Shown: positions 44,176 through 55,000 of the stretch, one piece after another
Layout: the number at the start of each line of letters is the position of its first letter
Numbering within the stretch: position 1 is the first letter of the stretch
NCBI GenBank assembly: GCA_029782215.1
Contig: JAKOVD010000035.1
Coordinates: 35,187-99,186, forward strand
Reading direction: 5' to 3'
Source: Chloroflexota bacterium
GTDB lineage: Bacteria > Chloroflexota > Anaerolineae > J102
Length of the DNA: 64,000 bases
Made by a program: the position numbers and the translations under genes
Notes under the pieces: generated by a model
Told to the model about the DNA's origin: nothing
The model's database searches: none
The model's input: only the letters and a program-made list of their open reading frames with translations

Positions 44176-47100
44176 ATGGAGCAGCGGCGCAGCGGCATGG
44201 GGGAGAGACTGGCAGCGCGGGCGTCCGTGTTGCTGTGGGTCGTGGTGGCAGGGGCATTGGTGTGGGGATTGTCTACGGCCGCGGCCGGCTCGGCGGGCAG
44301 GAGGAGCGCTCTCTATATGCCTCAGAATCCGGGCTCCGACCTGGTGATCAGCCTCATTCGTCTGAGTCCGGCCGTGCCCTCACCCGGTTCTCCGGTCAAC
44401 GTCGAGGTAAGCGTCACCAATCAGGGCAGCGTCGCCAGCGGCGGCTTTACTGCCTATCTCTATATCGATCCGGCGCTTCCCCTGACGCCCACAACACCCG
44501 ATGTGAGCCATTTTACGTACTTCGGCCTCAATCCGGGCCAGTCGGTGAGCTGGACGTACAAGAACTACAAGTTCACCACCGCCGGCTGCGACCACAGCAT
44601 CTATGCCTGGGTGGATCGCGACAACCAGGTGGGTGAAGACGACGAGGACAACAACGTCAGCTCGATCAGCCTCTGTGTAGGGATGACGCCGACGCCGACG
44701 CCAACTCCGACGCCGACGGCGACGCCCACGGCCACGGCCACACCCACCCCGGCGCCGTGCCAGCCGGACAGCTACGAGCCTGATCCCACCTGTGGCGCCG
44801 CCCAGACGATCACGACCAACGGCGTGCATCAGATGCGCAACCTGTGCCCGGTGGGAGATGATGACTGGGTGAGGTTCACCGCAACCTCCGGCATCACGTA
44901 TACCATCGCCACCTCCAACGTGGGTGCCGATGCGGATACGGTGCTCTCTTTGTACAACCGGTGCGATGAGCCGCCTGCTGACACCAGCGACCCCTCCTTC
45001 GGCAACGGCGCCGAGCTTGTCTTCGAGGCGCCGGCGACGGGCGCGTACTATCTCAAAGTGAGCCATCATGACGCCAGCTACGGTCCCTCCGCCGGCTATG
45101 AACTGTCGATCACGGCGGCGACCGACTGCCAGGGCGACGCCTTTGAGGTCGATGACACCTGCGCGGCGGCGCGGGACGTCACCGTGGGGGCCGCGGCGCA
45201 GCGCCGCCGTTTCTGCGCCTCCCAGGACAGGGACTGGCTCAAGTTCTCCGCGGCCGGCGGCGCCACCTATGCGATCACGCCCACGCTGGTAGGTCCTGAG
45301 GCCAACCCCCGGCTGCTGCTCTATGACCAGTGCGATGCCCAGGCCCCTATCGCTCAGGGCCAGAACCTGAAGTGGACGGCTTCCAGCAGCCAGACCTACT
45401 ATGTCGCCGTGCAGAACCAGAATCCTGACATCTTCGGTCCCACCACCAACTACGACGTCGGGGTCGTCATGACCGCCTGTGCGCCGGACGGCTTTGAGGG
45501 TGACAACACGCCGGCGGCCGCCAGCCTCTCCCAGCCTACGGGCGCCGAACAGGTTCACGACTTCTGCCCATCGGGTGACCTGGATTGGACGCGTTTTCAG
45601 GCCACGGCCGGCCAGCTCTACGTGATGGAGACATTCGAGCTGGCCGATGACGCCGACACGAAGCTCTGCCTCTACGGCCAGGACGCAACCACCCTGATCG
45701 CCTGCAACGACGACGGTGGGGGTGGACTCGCCTCGCGCCTGCGGTGGACGGCTTCTGCCTCGGGCGAGTACTACCTGCGGGTTGAGAACCGCAATGGCGA
45801 CAGCAGCGGACCGACAACGGCCTACAACCTGGCCGTGACCCAGGGCGACCCGATCGACAGCTATGAGACCGACAATACGGCAGCCCAGGCGAAGACGATC
45901 AGCACCGACGGCGTTCCCCAGCACCGGAACTTCACGCCGGACGGCGACCAGGATTGGGTGAAGTTCAGCGCCGATGCCGGCGTGCCCTATGCCATGCAGG
46001 CCACCTGCACCGGCGGAGACTGCGACACGATCATGCACCTGGTGGACAGCGATGGCAGCCATGAACTGAGCCAGAACGACGACTACGGCTCGGGGCCAGG
46101 CTCGCGCATTGTCTACATCTTTTCCCAAGCAGGTACCTACTACGTGCGCGTGCATCACTATCGCTCGAATCGTTCGGGCAATGGCACGCGCTACGATCTC
46201 ACCGTGACCCGCAACGCGCAGATTCCCACCCCCACGCCCACGACGACAGCGACTGCCGTGCCCGGCCCCACGGCCACGCCCAACCCTTCGGGAATCCAGA
46301 CCCTGATCGTCACGAATCGCGAGCGTCTGACCTCCCTCTACGGCGAGGCCGCGGCCACTAACGTCATGAATGCCCTGGCGCAGCTTGCCGACCATGCTCT
46401 GGTGAAAGGTCAGATCGTGCAGGTTGAGAACAACGCCGCCGCCGCGGCGGCCTATATCCAATGGACGAGCAATCTGCGCGACACCACGGCCACCAACAAC
46501 GTGTCCAGCGCTGTGCGCAACGTGATCCTCTCGTATCTGGATGCCAATCCCAACGTCCAGTACATCGTCCTCGTCGGCAACGACATGGTCATTCCCTTCC
46601 GGCGCTTCGCCGATCGCACGCGCTATTCAGAAAGCCGTTACCAGGCTTTCGTCACCGGCAATACCACCATTTGGGGCGCGCTGCACGACAACATGGCATT
46701 GACTGACGACTACTACGCCGATCGCGAGCCCAACGTGGTCGGAGGTCGGGAAATCTATGTTCCCGACTTCGGCCTCGGACGCCTGCCGGAGGGGCCCAGC
46801 GAGATCGTCTCCTTTATCAACAATTTCCGCAGCGGCAGCGAGCTCCATCTCCAGCGCGCGCTGGTGACCGGCTATGATTTCGTCGCCGATGCTGGGCAAA
46901 CCATCTCCGGCACGATCTCCGCTGACCTGGGCCCGGCCGGTTCGGTGGACGGTGAGCTGATGGGCGACTGGTGGCAGGGAACGGCGCTGCGCGACCTCCA
47001 GCTCAACAGCTCGCCGCACTTCGACGTCCAGGCCATCAACGGCCACGCCAGCCATCACCTGGAGGGCGCGCCCGCCGGCAGCTCGGTGACCGATGTCGAG

Positions 47101-48348
47101 GTGCGCGACTACGGGAGCTCGGACCTGCGCGGCAGCCTGATCTTCACCGTTGGCTGCCATTCCGGGTTGAACGATGTGGGCGGGTTGCCAGCGGGGCTTG
47201 ACCTGGCGCAGGCCTTTTTCAGCCGCGGGGCCTACTACGTCGGCAACACCGGCTATGGCTGGGGCTCGAACAATGGGCTGGGCTGGTCCGAGCGCCTGAT
47301 GTCCAACTTCACCAAGGAATGGACGAAAGGATCCTCTGTGCCTGTCGGCTTGGCCCTGAAGGCCGCCAAACAGCGCTATTTCACGGAGACGACCAATTTC
47401 GACGCCTACGACGAGAAGGCGCTGCTGGAATCGACGCTCTACGGCCTGCCCCAATACCGCATCGTCAGCGGCGCCCTCCTGGGACCGGAGGAGCCTTTCC
47501 CCAGCGTGTCGATGACCTCCACGGCGCCGCTTGACGATGGTCAGGTCAAGGTAGGTGGTCTGACGCTGAACCTGAACGATTCGTTTGCCGCGCTCGATGA
47601 GCAGCAGACGACCGACGGTTCCTTCTACAGCATCAACGACAGCACGCAGGTGGCTGCCAACCAGCCGGTGCAGCCGCAGATTTACGCCAACATCACGTCA
47701 CAGACCGCCGGCCGCGCCCACGGCGTGCTGATCCGGGGCAGCCACTATGCGGATGTGGCCGGGGTCGATCCGCTGGTGGCGCAGCCGGTGAACGAGTGGG
47801 TGCCGCCGGCTGACTGGGCGGAACCGGCGCAGTTGAGCGAAGGGTGGTGGCCGCCGCAGCCGGCGCAGGTGCAGGGTCTGGCCAGCGGTCGGCCTCTCGA
47901 CCAGCTTGTCACCCAGATCGGCCAGTATGACGCCGCTTCGGGACAGCAGCGGCTCTATGATCAGGTCGCGCTCGATCTGCTCTACTCAAGCAGTAGTGAC
48001 TGGACACCGCCGAAGATCACCCTCGTGACGGACCAGGTCGATTTCGCCCAGCGCGTGGCGCGGATTAAGGTGGAGGCCGGCGACCCCTCCGGGCTGCTCG
48101 CCGTTGTGGTGCTGTTCACAGACGACAGCGGCCACTGGCAGAGCACCGAGCTGGCGTTTGACGCCGGAAGCGGCAAGTGGAAGGGCCAGATAGCGGCGAC
48201 GCTGGATACCGTCTACTATGTGCAGGTTGCAGACAATGCCGGAAACGTCGCCACGGCGACCAACAAGGGCCATTACTTCGCGTTGTCTGAGAGCATCCAG
48301 TCGTTGTACCTACCCTTGCTGGTGCGGCTGCACGGAGAGGCGTGGTAG
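44176..48348 (+). CDS. giant secreted C25 (gingipain-like) peptidase, paralogue A
   Basis: A 1390-residue exported protein. After the signal (about 14-40) come a CARDB domain (about 50-165), a Thr/Pro linker (about 172-194), four PPC domains (about 195-680), a second short linker, and a C25-like domain (about 706-1110). The dyad is H957 (INGHASHH) and C994 (TVGCHSG). A C-terminal beta domain ends LYLPLLVRLHGEAW. I infer an extracellular, surface-held cysteine protease. The ATG at 44176 with GAGAGGAG upstream is used. The same domain order recurs at 52056, so they are paralogues. Confidence 0.88.
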   Translation: MEQRRSGMGERLAARASVLLWVVVAGALVWGLSTAAAGSAGRRSALYMPQNPGSDLVISLIRLSPAVPSPGSPVNVEVSVTNQGSVASGGFTAYLYIDPALPLTPTTPDVSHFTYFGLNPGQSVSWTYKNYKFTTAGCDHSIYAWVDRDNQVGEDDEDNNVSSISLCVGMTPTPTPTPTPTATPTATATPTPAPCQPDSYEPDPTCGAAQTITTNGVHQMRNLCPVGDDDWVRFTATSGITYTIATSNVGADADTVLSLYNRCDEPPADTSDPSFGNGAELVFEAPATGAYYLKVSHHDASYGPSAGYELSITAATDCQGDAFEVDDTCAAARDVTVGAAAQRRRFCASQDRDWLKFSAAGGATYAITPTLVGPEANPRLLLYDQCDAQAPIAQGQNLKWTASSSQTYYVAVQNQNPDIFGPTTNYDVGVVMTACAPDGFEGDNTPAAASLSQPTGAEQVHDFCPSGDLDWTRFQATAGQLYVMETFELADDADTKLCLYGQDATTLIACNDDGGGGLASRLRWTASASGEYYLRVENRNGDSSGPTTAYNLAVTQGDPIDSYETDNTAAQAKTISTDGVPQHRNFTPDGDQDWVKFSADAGVPYAMQATCTGGDCDTIMHLVDSDGSHELSQNDDYGSGPGSRIVYIFSQAGTYYVRVHHYRSNRSGNGTRYDLTVTRNAQIPTPTPTTTATAVPGPTATPNPSGIQTLIVTNRERLTSLYGEAAATNVMNALAQLADHALVKGQIVQVENNAAAAAAYIQWTSNLRDTTATNNVSSAVRNVILSYLDANPNVQYIVLVGNDMVIPFRRFADRTRYSESRYQAFVTGNTTIWGALHDNMALTDDYYADREPNVVGGREIYVPDFGLGRLPEGPSEIVSFINNFRSGSELHLQRALVTGYDFVADAGQTISGTISADLGPAGSVDGELMGDWWQGTALRDLQLNSSPHFDVQAINGHASHHLEGAPAGSSVTDVEVRDYGSSDLRGSLIFTVGCHSGLNDVGGLPAGLDLAQAFFSRGAYYVGNTGYGWGSNNGLGWSERLMSNFTKEWTKGSSVPVGLALKAAKQRYFTETTNFDAYDEKALLESTLYGLPQYRIVSGALLGPEEPFPSVSMTSTAPLDDGQVKVGGLTLNLNDSFAALDEQQTTDGSFYSINDSTQVAANQPVQPQIYANITSQTAGRAHGVLIRGSHYADVAGVDPLVAQPVNEWVPPADWAEPAQLSEGWWPPQPAQVQGLASGRPLDQLVTQIGQYDAASGQQRLYDQVALDLLYSSSSDWTPPKITLVTDQVDFAQRVARIKVEAGDPSGLLAVVVLFTDDSGHWQSTELAFDAGSGKWKGQIAATLDTVYYVQVADNAGNVATATNKGHYFALSESIQSLYLPLLVRLHGEAW

Positions 48349-48916
48349 GTGCTTTGGAGTGGCGCACGACCGGCCGTCGGTTTACCCGATCAGAGTCCGT
48401 ACAGGGAGCCTCAGCCAGGTAGCCTCAGATCGCGTATCATGGCTTACATAGAATTGTAAGGTGATTGTACGGAAGTGGGTTGACATAGGCCGCATATTAT
48501 CGTAGAATAGGGCATACTACTTTCGGGTTATGCCCGATTACGACACCGCTGAGGCTCGGTCGTCGACCGCCAAGCTCCAGCACTTGCTTCGCCCATTGTT
48601 CTTGGCGAGGGCAACCGCAGAATTGCGGAAGATGGGCGCCAATCTACAGCCGGTGGTTGGACGTGAATAGCCCCGCTGGCACGGCCGGCCACGGCTCCCC
48701 TCCCCAGCCCAGAGGATCACGGATCGCGTTTCGTGGTCATCGCGGCCATGTACGACTGTGTTTGCACCAGGACGTTCAGCAGGAACCTGCGAGAGGAGGC
48801 GCGGTCACATCGGGATCATTTACATACCCATCGACCCACACCGTTCCGGTTCGTCGTAGCTGCCAGCGCCTCACAACGCCGGGCAGCAAATGCACTCCAA
48901 GGAGGGAGAGGCATCC
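48349..48916 (+). promoter_or_regulatory. promoter and long leader upstream of the papain-like gene
   Basis: No gene is supported. TTGACA (48480-48485), 17-bp spacer and TAGAAT (48503-48508) make a strong promoter. The transcript would start near 48515, inside or beside a hairpin, GGGCATA (48510-48516) with TATGCCC (48529-48535). About 400 nt of leader precedes the ATG. A purine-rich GGAGGGAGAGG (48901-48911) precedes the start. Confidence 0.7.
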
Positions 48917-51058
48917 ATGTCACGCACACGCTTTACACAAAGCCTGCTTTGGGCTTTCCTGCTGTCGCTCGCGATGCTGTTTGCCGTCATGGTGGCTGGC
49001 GTCGCCGCGGCGCCACCAGAGCCTGGCGCTTGCGCCGATGTGCAGACGCTGAGCGCCAACAGCACCATCGAGCCCGCCGCGCCAGCCTTCACCCAGGTGT
49101 CGTGGGTCAAGTTCTCCGTGCAGAAGGACGCCCGCTATCGCCTCGACGTCAGCGATGCAGCGGCGCTGAAGCTGGCGCTCACCAACGGCTGCAGCGCCGA
49201 CGGGCCGACGGTGGCCCTGCACAACGGGCTGCTTGAGTTTACGGCCACCCAGGACGGCGCCCTCTATCTGCAGGTCAGGCGCGATGGCCTTGCCAGCGCC
49301 GGGCTTGACAGCTACAAGGTAACGCTTTCACCGTTGGCCCCTCACCGCGCCAACACCGCCCCGCTTGCCGACGTGCCGCAGGACGTCCTGCGACGGGCGA
49401 CCGATTTCCTGGAGCAACTCCGCGGCAGCGACCTGGCGCCAGAATGGAAGGATGCCCGCATCAACCCGGATGCGCTCATCTTCTACCGGCCTGATATCCA
49501 GGCGGCTGCCTATTACGAGTTCAACGTGGAGAAACCCGGCGACAACGGCTGGGTGCCAGCGGGCTATATCGAGCTCTCGACGGGGAGCCACGATTATCCG
49601 GTGACAAGCTGGAACACCAGTGGCGAGTCCCCGGCTCAAGAGGTCGCGAACACGGCGCCGCTGGGCGCCAAGCTGACGGAGTACTACCGGCTCGGCATGC
49701 ACAACTATGCCGTCGAATACGAAGAGCCAACCGCGTTGGGCATCCTGGCAGCCTCCACCGACCCGCTTACTCTGGGCGGACTGCCCGACAAGCTGGCTTT
49801 GGAGGGCATTCCCGATAAGGCCCAGGAATTGGTGACGGATGGCATCGACGACAGTGGCAAGTTGACGACGGAAGGGCCGGCTCAGTTCCCGTTGCCCGCG
49901 CAAACCGGCTGGGATTCGTGGGCTACCCTGAAGGCTGACTATGGCGACGTCTACGATCCCCTGCTGAGGTCGCTGAAGTCGCGCGTCGGCGCCTCCTGGG
50001 AGCTGGACAAGAACCTCCAACAGTACGGCGAGTCGCTGCTCAAGGGGGACGAGCGCACCATCCACGGCCTGGCCGATCAGACCCTGAATTCCATCGAGAT
50101 CACCGGTCCCGGGGCCGACGCCACCCTGCTGAAGCAGGAGCTGCTGGGCACCCAGGCGGCGCCGGAGGGCATCAAGCTCACCGTGCTCGACGAGCCGGCG
50201 GCGGGCAACCAGGACATGACCTTCCAGGTCACGATGAGCTATGCGGGCGGCAAGGTCGAAGTCCTCAAGTACCGCATCGTCAACCAGGCGGACCTTGCCT
50301 ACGGCAAGGTCTTTATGCCAATGGTCGGGCGCAGCACCAACAGGCAGCAGGTCAGCGCTGCCAGCACCGCGGCGCCGCTTGCCCCCCGCGCCCCGGACGG
50401 CAGTTGGGGCCCCTGGCGCTACTGGTGGGTGCCCGGCAATCCCGGCGGCATCGTCTATAACCAGTTCCCCGCCGGCTCGTGGCCGAATACGTCGTCCTGC
50501 TGGAGCGGCTGCGGCGCCACGGCCTGGGCCATGGTGTTCGCCTACTTCGACATCTACAAGTCGTGGGACTGGTGGCTGTACCGGCAGAACGGCAGTGTCT
50601 CCGGGGCCAACGTCGTGGCGCCCTGGGTGATGGATACCGGGGTCAGGAACATGACCTGGGAAATCCGCAACTACATGGGCACCTTCTGCAGCGGCAGCGG
50701 CGGCGCCACCTACTTCACGAGGATGATCGACGCCTACAAGTACGTGCAGCCGCGCGCGCAGTCCGGTTGGCAGATGAAGACGCGGTATGACCCCACCGGC
50801 CTCTGCTGGTTTGGCGCCTGCAACGGGGCCCGCGACCTGGCGCGCGGCGCCATCCAGGGCGGCATCCCCGCCATCCTCGGCGAGAACAACCACTTCCCCA
50901 TGGCCTACGGTTTCGCCGAGCAGACCAGGCAGTCCTGCTTCCTGTGGTGGTGCTCGACCGACTACAACCGCTGGTTCTGGGTCAACCAGGGCTGGGGCGG
51001 CTCGGGCAACGCCTGGATCAGTGAAGGCGACGTCAAGTTCGGCGGCACCTTCCAGTAG
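48917..51058 (+). CDS. secreted papain-like (C39/C10-like) cysteine protease
   Basis: A 713-residue exported protein (signal about 8-31). The N-terminal 460 residues are of unknown fold and probably a pro- or binding region. At residues 465-472 (VFMPMVGR) it carries, internally, the motif that ends its neighbours. A protease domain follows (about 495-713) with the nucleophile C532 in SGCGATAW, a His in HFPMAYGF and an Asn in WFWVNQGWGG, the Cys-His-Asn set of papain-like enzymes. The ATG at 48917 follows a GGAGG. Substrate is unknown. Confidence 0.85.
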   Translation: MSRTRFTQSLLWAFLLSLAMLFAVMVAGVAAAPPEPGACADVQTLSANSTIEPAAPAFTQVSWVKFSVQKDARYRLDVSDAAALKLALTNGCSADGPTVALHNGLLEFTATQDGALYLQVRRDGLASAGLDSYKVTLSPLAPHRANTAPLADVPQDVLRRATDFLEQLRGSDLAPEWKDARINPDALIFYRPDIQAAAYYEFNVEKPGDNGWVPAGYIELSTGSHDYPVTSWNTSGESPAQEVANTAPLGAKLTEYYRLGMHNYAVEYEEPTALGILAASTDPLTLGGLPDKLALEGIPDKAQELVTDGIDDSGKLTTEGPAQFPLPAQTGWDSWATLKADYGDVYDPLLRSLKSRVGASWELDKNLQQYGESLLKGDERTIHGLADQTLNSIEITGPGADATLLKQELLGTQAAPEGIKLTVLDEPAAGNQDMTFQVTMSYAGGKVEVLKYRIVNQADLAYGKVFMPMVGRSTNRQQVSAASTAAPLAPRAPDGSWGPWRYWWVPGNPGGIVYNQFPAGSWPNTSSCWSGCGATAWAMVFAYFDIYKSWDWWLYRQNGSVSGANVVAPWVMDTGVRNMTWEIRNYMGTFCSGSGGATYFTRMIDAYKYVQPRAQSGWQMKTRYDPTGLCWFGACNGARDLARGAIQGGIPAILGENNHFPMAYGFAEQTRQSCFLWWCSTDYNRWFWVNQGWGGSGNAWISEGDVKFGGTFQ

Positions 51059-51081
51059 TCTCCCTGGTTGAGTCTCCCTGG

Positions 51082-51112
51082 GCCTCCCGGAAGCTAACCC
51101 CTTCCGGGAGGC
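51082..51112 (+). terminator. intrinsic terminator after the papain-like gene
   Basis: GCCTCCCGGAAG (51082-51093) pairs with CTTCCGGGAGGC (51101-51112), a perfect 12-bp stem followed by TCTTCTCC. Confidence 0.8.
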
Positions 51113-51143
51113 TCTTCTCCCGATCAAGACAGGGGCGCGCCGA

Positions 51144-51944
51144 ATGAACAGGAGCAGCGTTGTGATCCTCCTGCTGGCTGTGTGCCTGGTCACGGGCTGT
51201 GTCGCCAACCAGCCGGCATCGAAGACCCGCAAGGTTGCCGTCGTCGATGCCGAGAGTGGGTCGCCCGTGGCCAATGCGACCATTGACCTCCATTACTTTC
51301 CCAGCCTGCCGGAGATGCCCGAGGCGAACCATCCCCACGCCGCCGCCAATGCCCAGGGCGAGATCACGATCGCCAGCGAGGCCAAGCCAGCCATCTGGCA
51401 GGTGCAGGCGCCTGGGTATGTCGAACAGCGGCTTGTGGGCGACCAGGGCGCATTGCCACCCCGCTACACGGCGCCCGGCAAGGGCAGTTCCGAGGGCGTC
51501 GTCCATCTCTATCGTTTGCCGGAACCCAAGCTGACCGTGCAGGTAAGCGATGCCTACACCGGCCCCCTGACCATCAATCTGCAGCCGGCGCCTGGCTTTG
51601 ACTACGTCGCGATCAACGAGATCGCCAGGATTTTCGCCCCCACCGACCCGCAGGCCAGCTACGTCCAGGAGAGCGCCGGAAAGCGTGATTTCACGGCTAC
51701 TGCCTCGCCTGAGGGGGTGGTCAACCTACAGGTGACGCCGCTGCTGTACGACATCGCAGCATCGCAGTTGCAGGTTCGCGACAGCGCCGGCGTCCTGCCT
51801 TATCGCGAACTCGCGAATCCGCAGGACAAGGACCGCGGCGTCTGGGGTAGCGTCATCGAAGACGACAAACAGCTCCATCACCAGATACGGCTGTTTGTGG
51901 GCACGCTGGCCGACTATCAGAAGTCGCAGCAGGCTGCGTACTAG
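51144..51944 (+). CDS. lipoprotein with carboxypeptidase-regulatory-like domain
   Basis: A 266-residue lipoprotein. The signal ends in a lipobox, LVTGC (the Cys at residue 19), so it should be lipid-anchored. The N-terminal half (KVAVVDAESGSPVANATIDL) is a carboxypeptidase-regulatory-like beta domain; the C-terminal half is unassigned. It lies between the papain-like protease and the second C25-like paralogue, and may be a surface partner of them. I have no family name for the second half. Confidence 0.75.
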   Translation: MNRSSVVILLLAVCLVTGCVANQPASKTRKVAVVDAESGSPVANATIDLHYFPSLPEMPEANHPHAAANAQGEITIASEAKPAIWQVQAPGYVEQRLVGDQGALPPRYTAPGKGSSEGVVHLYRLPEPKLTVQVSDAYTGPLTINLQPAPGFDYVAINEIARIFAPTDPQASYVQESAGKRDFTATASPEGVVNLQVTPLLYDIAASQLQVRDSAGVLPYRELANPQDKDRGVWGSVIEDDKQLHHQIRLFVGTLADYQKSQQAAY

Positions 51945-52055
51945 ATCACATTCATCTGAACTTTATCGAAACTCGTGTGAAGCTGACCGCCATTGCCGGC
52001 CCCACGGGGCCGTTTGTCTCGCCGGAGATACCGGCGCCGGAAAGGAGATGTCGCC

Positions 52056-55000
52056 ATGTCAGGTAACCCATCCTGTGACCTCAGGAGAACGAGCGTCTGG
52101 TCTGCCCATCGCCGTCTGGCCTTGTGGAGCCTTACCCTCGCTGCCCTTGCCTTGGTGGCCCTGGCAACCGGCATCCGCCCCACCCTGGCTGACCCCTCCG
52201 GGCCGGCGGCTGGGGACGCCGCTGCCGACCTGGTGATCACCGGCGTCACCGTGGATCCAGCCAATCCCGGCGCAGGCGGCACGGCTGATATCGTCGTGGT
52301 CGTCAAGAACCAGGGGGACGGTCCGGCGACCGGGGGTTTCAACGTTTATGTCTACGCCGAACCCACCGATGATCCACCGAAGCAGACCACTCCTTACGCC
52401 ACCGTCTGCGGTTACTTTCTGACGCTGCCTGCCGGCGGCACCATGAAGTGCACCGCCACGGGTCAGGTTTTCCAGAACACGCCGCCGAAGGTGGCAGCCT
52501 GGGTCGACCCGCCGTGGGAGAACAGGGTGGCCGAATCGGATGAGACCAACAATCTCTATCCGAAACCGGTGAGCGGCGACGCCTTTGAGAATGACGACAC
52601 CTGCGCCAACGCCAAGGAGGCGACGCCGGATGGCGCCGTGCAGGATCGCAACTTCGCGCACAGCGGCGGCCCTGATGTGGACTGGATCAAGTTTACCGGC
52701 GCCAGCGGCGTCACCTACCAGATCGTGGGCACCCCCGTCGGCGCCGACGCCGGCCTGAGCCTTGAGCTGCGGGACACGTGCCAGACGCCGGGCAGTTTCG
52801 GCGGCGGCGCCAAGATCGAGTTTACGGCGCCCACCAGCGGCACCTTCTACGTTAAGGTGACGCCCAACAAAACGGACTACGGCCCTGACAACGCCTACCA
52901 GTTCAAGATCACCAGTGACAACCAGTGCTCCAATGTGCTCGAGGCCAATGACACCTGTGCGCTTTCCAGCGATCTGCCCCTGGCGGTGGCGCAGACGCAG
53001 AATTTCTGCAAGGCCGGAGACAAAGACTGGATGCGCTTCCCGGTCACAGCAGGCGCGCAGTACAAGGTCGTTGCGACCAACGTCGGCGCCAAGGCCAACA
53101 CCAAGGTAAGCCTATATATGACCTGCAGTGATGCCACGGATACGGCGACTGGCCAGACGATGGAGTTCACGGCGCCGGAAGGCGGCTATCTCTACCTGAA
53201 AGCCGAACCTGCCACGACCGCGGCTGTCGGCGCCGGCACCGATTACACGGTCAAGGTGGAGCGCCAGGGCGCCGATGGCTGCACCGAGGACAGCTTTGAG
53301 CAGGACGACAACGCCGCCGACGCCAAGACCCTGGGAGTCGACGGCGTTGTCCAGACGCACAACACCTGCCCGGCCGGTGACACGGACTGGGCAAAGTTCA
53401 GCGCCACTGCCGGCGTCACCTATAACATCGAGACCCTCAACCTGGCGGCGTCGGCCGACACCGTCCTTTGTCTCCATGCCAGCAACGGCGACAAGATCCT
53501 CTGCGATGACGACGGCGGCGCCGGCAAGGGCTCCCGCCTTGTCTGGACCCCGACGGTCAGCGGCAGCTACCTGATCAATGTCAAGGATAACTCAACCACC
53601 GTGGCGGGCGATGCGACGAAATACGACCTGCGTATCACCCAGGGACAGTGCCAGGCGGACACGCAGGAAGATGACAACGCCCTGAACAAGGCCAAGGCGC
53701 TCGTTCCCAACGGCGCCGGAACCACCCACAACTTCTGCCCCGGAGCCGACCTGGACTGGACCAGCTTCAACGCTACCCTGGGCACGCCCTACATCGTCGA
53801 GACCCTGAATCCCGGCGCCAATGCGGACACCGTCATCGAGCTCTACGACGCCAACGGCGTCCTGCTGGCGCAGAATGACGATCACAGCGCCGGAACCTCC
53901 TCGCAGGTGCTGTTCACGCCCAGCAAAACGGGAACCTACTACGCCAAGGTCCGCCAGTACAACACCAATTACTTTGGCACCGGCACCGAGTACGACGTGC
54001 GCGTGCGTACGGGAACACCCACCACGACGCCCACCTCCACGCCGACGCCGACCCCGACCCCCACGCCGACACCCAACCCATCCGACGTGCGCACCCTGAT
54101 CCTGGTGAATCGCACCAGGCTGGCGCAGTTGTACAGCGAGAATGAGGCAGCCCAGGTCATGGACAAGCTCGGCGCCCTCGCCCAGAGCGACAAGGTCAGG
54201 GGCGAGATCATCCGCCTGGACAACAACGCCGAGGTCAGCAGCGCCTATGCGGCCTGGGTGGCCGATCAGATCAGCGTCGAGAAGGCGAACCAGGTGACGA
54301 CGGCGATACGCAATGTGGTGGCCACCTATCTGGCCCAGCGCAGCGGCGTCGAGTATCTTGTCCTGGTGGGGGATGACCGCGCTTTGCCGATGCGCCGCGT
54401 CCCCGACGAGACCCCGAGCACGTCCGAGAGCGCCTACAAATACGTATCGCCGCTCAGCCCTACCGGCGCCGCCCTCAAGGCCAACTATTTTCTGACCGAC
54501 GACTACATCGCCGATCGCGAGCCCACGATCCAGGACGGTGGGGAGCTGTATATTCCCGATCTGGCCATCGGCCGCCTGATCGAATCTCCCGGCGAGATCA
54601 TCGCCCAGATCGACGCCTTCCTGGCCAACCCGGTCACGACCGTGAACAACGTCCTGGCCACTGGCTATGACTTTGTCCAGGATGTGGCGACCGAGGACTG
54701 CAAGGACTGGCAGACCGATTTTTCGACGCAGAAGGTCGACTGCTCCCTGATCGGGGACAACTGGACTGGCACCGCCTTTCACAGCCTGCAGCTCCGCACA
54801 AACAATGTGTTCAACATCCAGTCGATCAGCGGCCACGCCGCGCACTATGTGGAGGGAGCGCCGGAGGGCAACGGGATTCAAGCCCTGGAGGTCTACAGCT
54901 CGACGCTTGATCTGAGGGGCGGTCTGCTCTACACACCCGGCTGTCATGCCGGGCTCAACGTACCGCCCGACAACCCGACCAGCCCCGTGGACCTGGCGCA

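Noticed and set aside
44380..46461. 693-residue antisense frame over the first C25-like gene
   Set aside because: It is complementary to repeated PPC domains and carries no signal peptide, motif or ribosome binding site.
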